Assembly: GCF_001949145.1 (NCBI RefSeq) | Contig: NW_019091369.1 | Coordinates: 3,636,592 to 3,700,591, forward strand | Length of the DNA: 64,000 nucleotides | Direction of reading: 5' to 3' | From: Acanthaster planci | Lineage: Eukaryota; Echinodermata; Asteroidea; Valvatida; Acanthasteridae | Part shown: positions 11,401-23,400 of the stretch, one piece after another | How positions within the stretch are numbered: position 1 is the first letter of the stretch | How the letters are laid out: every line of letters starts with the position of its first letter | The notes under the pieces: generated by a model | Seen by the model: the letters and a program-made list of their open reading frames with translations, nothing else | Told to the model about the DNA's origin: nothing | The model's database searches: none | Made by a program: the position numbers and the translations under genes

Positions 11401-14400
11401 TGTCAATCTTACCCAGTTCTGGCTAGCTGAGCTCTGAAGAGCTTCAATGACTGAACACTATCCTCATTGGTCAGTGCAAACCAGTACACAAAGCCACTAC
11501 TGAGGTCAAGGGTCAAGCCAGCAATGAGGTCATCAGATATGCCACTGATTCGCTCATAATCAAAGCGTCCTTGGCCAGTGAAGCGTGAACACTCAACAGT
11601 CTTAGTTGTGGTCCAGTACATGAAGGCATTAAGCGAATCAATTGCGAGATCCTGAAATACAAAAATACCGCCAGAGTTAACCAAAAAAACCCAAGGCAAA
11701 AACCCTAAATCAAAGACTGGACATAGATTATAGAAATTGTAACTGGTTTCTGTGGAAACTGAAAAACTTGCCTGTTGGTTACTGCGTCCACGGTACAACT
11801 TCCCAGTGAACCAATCAACAGCCAGTGCCTCAGTGTACAATGTGAAAGGCAGTTCTTCCACTGTCATTTGAGGGTCAGTCACATTGGTCTTGAAGACGGC
11901 ACCCATGCTGTCACACCAGTACAAGGTGTTTCCATTCCAGGCAAAGTCTAGCAACAGAAAAGAGGACTATGTGATAAAAAACAACCCAACTATTTGCCAT
12001 TATTAAGAAAAAGAATGTTTTAACAATCTTTTAGCTTTTAAAAATGAGTATGCATTCATGCTAGTATAAGAATTTCAACATCAACTACATGTTCAAAATT
12101 CACCTCTTACAGTACTCCCATTCACAACATCTGTCAACCCAGTACCGTCCAGATTGATTCTCTTGATTGTGTCACTTGATGCAAAGACAAGATAAGGGTC
12201 TTCAGTAACTGTGAGGTTGGGAGAAAAAGAGAAAACAGAAAACTCATCAAGCATTGAAATACTGACTGTCAAATACAATTTTTGGATTCAATTACAGTCT
12301 AAAGAGTTATTTATTCAACAATGGGTCTCTAGCAACAGGGGCTCCTTTGGAAGTAATAATGCATCGCTGGTTCACGGACGACTATAAATGCAAGCATTGC
12401 AGTCCCATTGCTACCAACAAAAGGAACGCTCCTGACCAACGCGGCTCTCCTCAACCATGAGGGTGTGCTTCTGCTCAAGACAGATACCTTGTTTAAGTGT
12501 AGTCCCAATAAAGCTCTCTGACCAAGGTCCTCTAGCTGTTTCTGAGTAGCCTCGTACCCTGATGCGATACATGGAATCTGACGTCAGGTTCTGAAGGCTG
12601 ACAGTCAAGCCTTGGATAGAATCTAGGATGAGCACGTCTGAGAGAATCACATCAGTCAGCTCAATCTCGTAGGTCCATTTCTGCCAAGCTCCCTGGCCTG
12701 TTAACAAACCCAAACTAGTTTTAGGTAATTACAACTGAATTAAGTGAGCAAACAGTGCTCATCTAGCATCGAGTGGCATGAAAATCGTGCTGTAAATTTT
12801 CCTTCAACAGAAATACTTTTATACTTAGAAGTGATAGAATACAAATGTGTGTTGTAACAAAAGATTTTAGCTTGGAATCAATGCATTACTAACCAGTGCT
12901 TTCAAGATTGGTTGGTCTGACCCATGAAACTTCAGCCGTTGTGTCTGAGAACAAAACCTGGAGATCAGTTGGTGGAGTAGCAGGGGCTGGGATTGGCTGA
13001 TAATAAGGATGAAACACGTCTAAGCCGTGGTAAGCTTCAGCACAGATAAAGTGGTCACTTTCCATTATGGTTCCAGATGTGGCTTCAAAGTACATGAATG
13101 CTTTATTGTATTGATCCCCATTGGTGAGAGAGCAATTCCTGACGGCGTTGTCATATCGAGTCCAGACAAATAAATTGTTGAAGTAGGCCAAACTGGACAC
13201 ATTAGTGAAAAATTCAAGTACATGGTTCTCGCCCACTCGCAGCATGTCCTGTTCTGACCCATCCAAGAAAGAACTGACGATTGAATCGTTGTTGGCATTG
13301 GGGAAAATCACTTGGTAACCAACCGGATCTATCAGGAAAGTCTCGACATTATCAAGTTGGATGATGAGCTCCTTCCGTGCAGTTGCATTGTTTCCTAAGT
13401 GAGCCAAGTCAAGCCGATAGATTCCCTTTGACAGACCAAGCTCTGACCAGTAAATAAACCTAAACAAACAAACAAACAAACATTTGCATTTACACTCAAG
13501 CCATTTCAACAAATTAATGGAACTGATTTCAATACATCCACAAAATATCAGCTGACACATCAAAATGTGACCTCGCACAAACTGAGAATGAAGCGTCATT
13601 TTGCTGCAAGTATTACCTCTTTTAAGGGACACAATTCTCCCAATAGAAGTCTTTCAAACTGCAAGATTTCTCTGATATCTCAAAGACCAAAAACCAGCAC
13701 TGATAATTTTGTTCAGGAACCAAAGATTTATACTCCTGCCTTCTCTTGTGATATCACAAGTTCCAAATAACTACGGATCTTAAGACTCCATAAATGATTC
13801 TACATTGATCCCTTACCCATTGTAAGGGTCAACATGCAATTCTGTCGGTGTCAAGTCCAGACCATCAATCACAACCTCTGGTGACTGGCTGCATGCAAGA
13901 TCACATCTCAATATCTGCAATGAAATTTATGAGTTGACTTTAATCCAAACTTTGGCAGTGTCAAATGCTGAAATCTGATGATGGTACACAGATGCATTCA
14001 TCATGATTATAACAGAATACAAGTAAGATTTGAAAATGAGAATAAGAATCATCTTCTCTCCTAAGGAGGACCGAACCATCCTGGTCAAATCGTTGAATTC
14101 ACACTCACTGGTTCTCAGAACTCTTCTCTCCTAAGGAGGACCGTACCATCCTGGTCAAATCGTTAAATTCACACTCACTGGTTCTCAGAACTCCCACTCT
14201 TACTGAAGAGATTAATTTCACTTGGTGAACCCACAAACCCTCTGTCTTAACAGAATACGAAGAAATTGCAAGCACTGCAATTTTCCTATTTCAGGGAAAT
14301 CAACACAATCTGTAGAATCCTTCAAAGATGTAACATGCCTGCCTCGCAACGAAGAAAACACCCAGAACCTAAAAACCTGTTCTTTATAACGTTTTGAACA

Positions 14401-17400
14401 GAAAGTGCTGAGAATAAACACATCATCAAAGAAAAAGCTCACCTGATTTTCCTGCACAAAGTACAAATGATCAAACAGCCAATCAACAGTCAGCAAGGTC
14501 GTAACCTTTGTGCCGCTATAGATGACCTCAGAGGAAGTATTCCAAGTGTCCAGGTTAGACACATTGACAGGCCGGCGATGGATTCGTCCCGCAGAATCAG
14601 ACAGATAAAGAAGCTTCTCCCAGTAATGAACTGCAACATCTGAAGTGTTATTGACACCAAGAATGTATTACCAAACCATTACCAAGATTTCTCAAGTCAT
14701 CTATCTACAAGTACCGGTCGTAAAGTCATACAGAGCTGAAAAGACAACTCTGCTTGATAAACAACATGAGAATCCTACTGAAGAATTTCACATCCATACC
14801 TGCAATGGTGACATTTTCTACATCAGCTATGTGTGTGTCACTTGGGAAAATGGTCAAATCTTCCAACTTGTCAAGAGGTGTGAACGACACGTGAGATGCC
14901 AGAGTTGAGGTGAAGAAATTGAAGGCTGTAACACCAACGACTAAGAAGGGCTGGATGCTTGTATCTGCCGGGGGGGGGGGGAATCATACAGAGGTGAAGA
15001 CGTAGTGCAATCTTGGATGAAAAACAGCAACGCTCTCTAAATATCAACTCCTAATAATGGGTGTTGCGGGGGGCCAAGGGGGGTGCCCCCCCAAAAAAGC
15101 AGCAAGTGTAAAACATAACACAAAAAAAGGGGAAAAGGGAAAGAACTGAAAAGAAGGGTCAAAGGTCAATGAAAATCACCAATTAGCTTGAAATATCCTG
15201 AAGCTGCCCCCTTTCACTGTTCAGGATTTATTAGTTTATAGCTGATGAGTACTTGCCACTCCATGGAAATTTTCCCCTGGAAAAAAGTGGTTCCCCCTGG
15301 AAAACAATCTTGATGATGCCTACGCTTCAAATTACTTCTTGTGGAGAACAGCTAACAAAATAATGATTAAAATATCTGTAGGTAAATACTTCAGTGATAG
15401 ATTCTATCCCTCAAGCTGGCAGTAATTCAGCAGACAAAACCATCTATAAGAGGAGACTGCCACAGTTCATGTACCATTCAACGGCGGAAGTGTTGTGATA
15501 CTCAGTCTGGCTTCCGGACTCATCCCTTTTGCATTTCTAGCCTCCACTGTCACAGTGTAGAGTGTCCCCGGCTCCAGTCTGATAAACGTGTACTTATTTC
15601 TGGTTGGATCGACCGGTGCCATGGATCTGTAGCCGGCGGTATTCTCTACCGAGACTGAGTACTGGATGATGCGTCCGCTAGGGAAATTTGGAGTCTTCCA
15701 GGATACGGCGATAGTTGACGGGCTTGGCGATACAAGACTGGTGATGATGGGTGCAGATAATGGAACTAACAAGCACAGGAAATTAGTAATCATTAGTCAA
15801 ACTTACAAGAATGTATTGATGGGAATATAGAGGAAGATACAGAGACCAACCGGTTGATTTCAGTGAATCTAAGGTGCTTTTATTGTACTATGGTCTCTTG
15901 AATGGTGACCTTTTTTTCTCTGAAGCCTGTCACGTAGAATTGCTCTTGGCATTGAAGAAAGATTTCCACACAATGAACCAACCTTGCACTACTCAAAAAC
16001 TACAAAATTGACTGAATTTCAAAGAAGAGTTTGTGAAACTCACTGACAGGCTTACCTCCATATGGATCTGTGGTGATTTGTACGCTGGCATTAGAAGACA
16101 GTGTATGTCTAGGTGTTATGACCCACTGGATGCGGAACATGTAGGATACAAATGGGTGTAGTCCAGTGACTGATGCTTGAAGGTCAGAAACAGGCTGAGG
16201 GAAGAGGAAAAAAAGTTACTGTATTTCAAAACAGGTCATCCTGAACCCTCACTGAGTGATTACGGTTCAAAACAGGTCACCCTGAACCCTAACCCGAGTG
16301 ATCAAGGTTCTGTGCACATGGCAGTCACAGGGCTGAGTCAATTCGAATAATTCACTTTTCCAATATTAGACATTCAATTAGATCAAATATTTTGCATCGA
16401 AATTTGGAAAATAATATTTGCACATTTGATAATTGATCAAGTGTTCAGATATTCGGCACAGTCCTCGGCAGTCATGTTGTATATATCGGATCTTCCTATC
16501 TACAAGGACACACATGCAAGAAAAGGTCAGTGAGCAGTAAGGTAGCAGTGAGGTCACAGTGAGGTCACGCTGTGAATCAATGGTGGTATAATGAGAATTA
16601 ACCAATGAACATTGATCAAAACAGCTTCTTGTCGCTTACCTGTAAGTGATACGATGTCCATGTGCTGCCCTCAATGTTTACATATCGCCATTGCAGTATG
16701 TATGTCACAGCTGGGTGATTGGCTGACATCCACCCAATGTCAACGCTGTCATTTGTGATACTCTCCATTGACACAACAAAAGGTGGAGAAGCAATCCCAA
16801 TTTGAGCTGAAACAAAATGAGAAATTCCAGCTATATGTAGGGTTGTGGTTACCATTCTTAGTGGAAAATTTTTGAACTCTTATATTTTCATTCCCACCAA
16901 ATCCACTTGTTCTGCATCATGTACACAAATGTAGTTAATAAGAATACAATTATCTATTGTGATTTCATCTTTTGGTTTTATGCTAAAGCATTTTAATATT
17001 CATGAGTACAGAGGTGATGTCATCAAAGGCTGAAAGCTTTGGTTGGAGTGTCTAACAAATACTTTTCTTTGAATATAAATGCTATTAATGTTACCTCTGA
17101 CAGCTGCTGCATATTCATTTTCAGCATAAAGACACCCTGAACCACAACTTTGAACCTTAAAACAAACAAATGACACATATAACACTCTTTAATTACGCTA
17201 TCTCTGGACAGAAAATAATATGAGCAAAACATCATTAGTAAATCCAGAATATTGTTTGCAGCTTGATGGCAACAATACCAAATGTTAATACACCATAACT
17301 GTATCTGTAGACTCGCATTTGCTTACATGTGTAAATGTAAAACAGACTTTTCGATTTCTGTCACACAAGCCTGAAATTTATAAATATGTACATAAATGAT

Positions 17401-20400
17401 TAATTACAAAAGAAATGAACATATATCTTACCTGGGATTCTAGTGAAAATGCAGATTCCTGCAAACAGGAAACAAAGCAGCAAGATCAATGATGACCGTT
17501 TCTTTTTCTCATCCAACTAAAACGATTAATTGTTCAAGGCAGACATACTTTCAGACAGATGGATAGATGAATTCAATATGACCTTTGACCCCAAATGCTT
17601 GATAACTACCAATGTCCTTACTTGAATCAAACACTAATAACCCATATACTTACACATTGTAGATTGCACACTTCTGCAGTTGTGTTATTCCAATTAGAGC
17701 AGCCTCTTCTGCACTGTTAAAGAAATGAAATCATTTCCCTTTTCTTTATTTCTTTCTTTTACTTTTTATTGAACTCTCTGAACGTTTATGAAGAAATAAG
17801 ACACATCTCTCATAAATCAAATTCTACTCATGAACGCAACTGCCAGAAAGAACACCTTGGTGACTGAGGAGAAAATATTTTTCAGTTGAGTTTGATGTAG
17901 CTTGTGTGAAATTTTCAAGAAAATCAACTGATTGTTCCCATCGTCCATTCATTTCTAAAAACTTTGTCTCAAGTTTGGTTTGGAATGTGCGTCATGCCCC
18001 TTGCTGGTGGCATTGGACAACCACGGTCCAATCGAATCTGATTGGTCCATGGGCTTCAGACTCCAACTAAGACTCCTTCCTTTCATGTTATCACTGAATT
18101 TCACATTCCACAATAATTTGTTTATCTAAGAAAAACTCTGACCAGACATCGGACGACCAATTCTGCTCTATTATGGTCAGTGTTTTCAAGGGGGGATCAA
18201 AGCAAATACCATCACAGAAAGAAATGTCTCTCCCAAGCTACTCCTAGACATTGAACATGTAAGAAGGCACTGTGACAGCAAAATACAAAAAGTCATCATT
18301 TACAGTTAACAGAAAACCAGACCTAACTTTAGACTGAGTGTACTAAGTTCTTTGATGTGTCTGCATCATTGTGTTTATTTATGTATGTCTTTCTATGAAA
18401 ACATTCACCTGATTCATTGAAGACTTGACACACATGTTTATAAACATCAGCTCAAATTCCATTTTTGAAGGAAACTGGCTTAGTTTAATTGGATCCCTGA
18501 GATGATTGTTATTAACTTACAGAGCTGATTCTGCATGTGTCATTACAGGTTAGCCTCTCTGCTCCGCTTGCGTCTGTCTGAAGCCACAAAACAAAAATTA
18601 CATGTAAATCTGACGAGTCTAGGTTTGTCAGTATTCTTGTTGATCATCTGAAATAAACACAGAATACTAAAATAAGAACAACAGAGAGGAATGGGGTCAG
18701 GGGGGCCAGTGGCCCTCAACTGGGGGCATAGCCCTCCCTCATTCGCTCTTTGCAGGTCCCTTAATGGGGGTGGAGCTTAACAGATTGGCTTATTCATAGC
18801 TGATGTCTGATGGTCTCACAACTGGCCTCCAAACTTTGCAAATCATTCCGCCGCCGTTGATCTGAACCTAGAACCTCCAGAACAGCACACCACTGCTGAA
18901 TCATTCATAGCTATTGAAACAATGACCTCTCAAAAATTGACTTTTCATTTATCGGAGGAATTAGCTTTTCCTGCAAAGGGTTTAAATTTGCATGGATCTA
19001 AAAATTTGATTCTCTTTAAGAAATAAAATCTTTGAGTGTACATAACCCCCTCCCTGGCTTCACCCCAGCACTTACATGTTTATCAGCACTCTGTACATGT
19101 CAAGTAAACACAGCTGCCCATTTAGGAACCCTTTCAACAATACTAGAGAATTCCAAAATCTGTTGATTCCACACTTCTAACAATGAGAGGTCAAGGTTAC
19201 AACCTCTTTAACCTGAGGGGATTTTAATGTCTGTGTTCCATTCTGTTGGTATTCATTTATCTGTGGTTTGGTTATAAGAAGTCAGTTTGCGGTACACCAC
19301 AGACCATGAGATCGGGACAAGTGGTTTTCGTCATGTGAGTGGAATGCTCTGCAAACATATCTGACCACCAAAACACCACTTGATGATGCCATTGAGATTT
19401 TTCCCTGACTTTCTGCATTATCTGATACAGAGGCTGAGAGTCAGGTTCAATCATTTTGAAGTGAAAGGACCGAAACTTGGTAGTTGAAGTTTCCTGAATC
19501 TATTTCAAACATGTAAATGATTACACCTCTCATGTACAAATAAGTTGTACATGTACGTGTGATCACACATGTACTTCCATCCGTAATTTGTCACTGTTCA
19601 GACAACATGGTGGAATTTGCTACTGTAAGTGATTCTTACAACGTTAAGCTCTAAGTTGAACACACACTGAGAAAACTAATCATTTATACGAACCTCCTCA
19701 AAAACATTTACAAAACTCCTTGTGCCCTTGCAATTCTACACTTTCAAAGCTGCTCTATCAAGACAGAATTCACAACCTCCAATAAATCTTGTACTGCCAC
19801 AGAAAAAAATCTGTCACAGAAACAACTGCTGGGTAACTTACAAGGACTGAACTCTCTTGTTGACCTTGTAAGTAAAGAAATTACTGCCCTCAGGAAGAAA
19901 TTGTTGGAAGTCAATCACTTCCTGAAGTTGAAGTCTACTCACACAAAGTGCTACCACCTTGGTTTGCGCATGTATTGGTACTTCTATCAAAAACTCGAGA
20001 TTTTCAAAATTATTTTGCACGTTTGTCATACGTGATATTTCCAAAATGTTTAAAAGCTAAGTTGGCACCATTTCTTGGTGTTCACACCAAGACTGCAATA
20101 AAACTGTTTCTTTAGGAAAAGGGAATCAAGAGGTAAAAACTGTGCATTTGAAGACTTTGTTAACAAGTTGGCAGACTTGCAATGCATGATTAATTGCACA
20201 AATTGAGAAAGTTGTATCAATGCATGACAGAAATGTTCTTTGTTGACTGTTCTGAAACTCTGTGACTGGAACACCTGGAGGGTAAACATGTATTTTATTT
20301 ATCTTTTTTCATGGGGCAAGCACTGTGCATTGTGTGAGTTGGGCACAGCGTGGGCTTGTTACGGATGAAGAACTGCATTTAATACCAAAATTTATTTAAA

Positions 20401-23400
20401 AAAAGGCTGATGTGTAGGTTTTTGTGTCTTTTGGATACAAACATTTTAAGCCGAACAACCTTTCTAAAGAAAAATACACGGTGAAGGTGAACTTATGTGA
20501 TTCACTTTGGCACAGCTTGGTACCTATGATCTTCAAGTCCATTTCTGTCTTTTCACACCAATTTGTCAGCATAGACAATTAAAAAATATTCAGACTTGAG
20601 GCAAGACTAGGATGTTGGTTGTCTTCTGAATATTGCCCTGCCCATGTTGTGCAAGTGAACTAGATTAGTTTGCGGTAGCACCATGGATGTATCTCTTTTT
20701 TTCGAGTATGTGTGGTTCTGAAAAGAAGCGATGGTACTAACGTTTCGGACGGTATGCTCTGTTCTTCCTCAGGCATGACAACCATAAACCTATCTAGTTT
20801 AATTGCTATCTCCACCATGAAAACCTTCAAATCCCACCATGTTGTACAATGTTCATGTAGATATATTTGTTTCTTTAACCCTAACCCTCCTCAATCCTTC
20901 ACCTGTTGGAGGACTGAGGAGTGTTAGGGTTAATGCCATTATAAAGATTTCATTCCTTTTGAAGTTAATCAACAAGCTGACTGTGCCCATAAACATACCG
21001 AATCTGTTTACTTAACAAAGCAATTTAATGCTTATCTTTTCTTCAAATACTTCCAAGCAATGATTAACCTGTAGAATATTTCCAACATGTTATCAATCTT
21101 CGTGTTGGATAAATTGCTCAAATGCAAATAATCAGATCACACGCCAAAGAAAAAAGAGTACTTAATGAAGGGCATACTACTCAGTCCAAACCAGATGTGG
21201 TAAACCTTGTCAAAACTTGAAAGGAATTTCAGTTTGAATGTTATGGCAATGAACGTGTCAGAAACGCAAAGATGTAACAGCTGCTATGGTCCACATAAAC
21301 TGGATTCAATAATATTGAAATGAGGATAAAGAGAAAAAAAGAAGACTTAGACATGTGGGGAGTTGGAAATACGTAAGAGAGTTGTGGATTTTTTTAAAAT
21401 TATAGTCTGGGTCTGAAATTCAAAAAATAACCTAGCCAAAATTTTCATGTACAGGTTAAAAATATTGCTAGAAAAAAAATGGCTTTCCAGCATAGCCCGA
21501 CTACAGCGTACGGGTTACTTCCCACTAAAATATTGTATTAAACGGTCACAGAGAAATCCAATGCTGATGCCACATACACACTGACTTTGACTTTCATACA
21601 TACATGTATATACATCCTGAACAAATTTTATTCCTCCATGGTGTAAGTAAAATCCTTCCGATCCAGGAACAGCTCGAACCAATATTAGGAAAAGTCCTAT
21701 TTTGTTTCCATAAACAAGGGAGTGTTGAGGGAAGATACGTGTCGAATATCAATGAGTCCATAAATCATCTCCCGTTTACTTCCCTCAGACTTTCAACACT
21801 GATTACCCTCAGACTCCAACCAATGTTGTTTTCAGCAAGCAAGCTCAACAAAAGACATGTGGTATCACCATTCTTCCAAGAGCCTTGGAGCCAACAAATG
21901 ACACTTAAGGGTGAAAGAAATCTCCCCAAAGCTTGTCAAGAGCTATCACAGTTTCCTGTAACACTGACAGGCCAAGAACCATTAACAAGAACATATCAAA
22001 TTTTTCAACTCCTACTGAGTTCTGGATAGAATGTTGCTCACAGAATGTTCCAATTGCACAATCCGCATCTGTATGAATAAATTTGAAAACAAAAATCATT
22101 TTTGGAAAAACAATACATACTGGAGTTGGAAATGTGGGAGCTACAAATTGTAATCTTATCACAGTAGATGTGTTTTACCAATTATGTAGCAATTATTTTT
22201 TGTGTACGTGGTGAAAAGCGAACAAATAAATAATGTAAGCAGCATTCATGTGTCTGACAAGATGACAAGTCTTTTGATACTGTACAATCAATTAACAGCA
22301 AAATATTTGTATCAGGCAAGGTGCTTTGCTAGTTATCAAAACTTGATCACAACTTCATGATTCTTCCTGTTCAAAAAATGTGACACCTGAACACAAGCAA
22401 TTAATCAGAGCTTGACATTAAACCAAATATTTTCATTACATGGTTTGTTTCAAGGGATGTAAGCCATGTGTTTATTACAGGCGGGCATGATTATACCACA
22501 TCATTCATCAGACACGTTCATCAAAATGTAATCTGACATGTTGAGCTTCAACGCATAAATATTCCAGATTCCAGACTCAGAAAAAGTCACCAGGGGTCAT
22601 GCAAGGTCATGAAGGTCAATCTCCATTATCTCACTACACAATGCCATTTGGATTATATTGCATACTGGTCAGTGGGATGCCATGCATGGCATGCTAAGAG
22701 TATCTACAAATATGATCATTCTCCTAAAAACGGCAATGTCACAGTACACCTTATTCAAAGCAAGAAAACTTCTCAAGAACACAGATTTATGAAGCAGCAA
22801 AGAACTGTAATATTCACAACTACAAATCACACCGCACCACACACTGAGTCCTCCAGAGAGTCAGATTTTTCAGTGACATTTTGAACAAACCCGGACTTGA
22901 AATCTGAATAATATTGTTTCAGAGTTTCTAAGAATCTACTACATAGCACCTTTATATACTTTGTAGCAGCTTATCAATGACTGTCTGACTTCAAGTGGCA
23001 TTAGGATGACCCCACAGTCAAGATCTAACTCCTGGGGGGTTCGGAAAATTGAGTTAAGTCAAAGGTCAGCCCAAGCTTTCTTGAACCTGTGTCCAGGAGC
23101 AGTAAACATGTACATGTAGTACGTGCTTTGAAGTGCAAACACCACCCCATTAAGGGTCACGCAGAGAGTGATCCGATGAATTCTGATTGAATTAAAGGTT
23201 TTGAACTTTACCAATGAAGTTTACATGAACAATGTATAAGAAAGAAGCAGTGTACACCCCATACCGAGGTGGGAGCGGTGTGTCCAAATTTACAAGCTTT
23301 CATGGGTTCACTGGGTACATTTGAACCAGTGATTCCTTATTTATTATACATAGACATAACCACTTAACACATGAACTCAAGTGAGTCAATGGCTAAATTT

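Larger units (their letters stand above)
9041..13459 (-). other. ROS1: ROS1 middle ectodomain: propeller 1 end, FN3, propeller 2, two FN3
   Basis: Exons in transcript order are 12894-13459 (566 bp, the largest, with [12 protein letters not shown] and LFVWTRYDN blades running into an FN3 start), 12488-12697 (FN3 end), 12104-12208, 11772-11947, 11413-11651, 10983-11039 and 10494-10654 (second propeller: [42 protein letters not shown]), then 10001-10167, 9717-9837, 9273-9514 and 9041-9104 (two FN3 domains: [30 protein letters not shown]). The splice donor after 11772 is GC rather than GT. All joins keep frame. Confidence 0.88.
13817..16806 (-). other. ROS1: ROS1 N-terminal FN3 pair and first propeller start
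   Basis: Exons 16640-16806 and 16056-16194 encode the first FN3 ([19 protein letters not shown], close to the human QWKYAQLLGSWTY region). Exon 15475-15765 encodes a complete second FN3 ([20 protein letters not shown]). Exons 14800-14964, 14443-14639 and 13817-13914 begin the first beta-propeller ([30 protein letters not shown], then ILRCDLAC). The correspondence with human ROS1 here is what separates this gene from other FN3-bearing kinases. Confidence 0.9.

Noticed and set aside
21604-22029. 141-codon plus-strand open frame in ROS1 intron 1
   Set aside because: No domain or family resemblance, no splice context, and length compatible with chance in a 6-kb intron.
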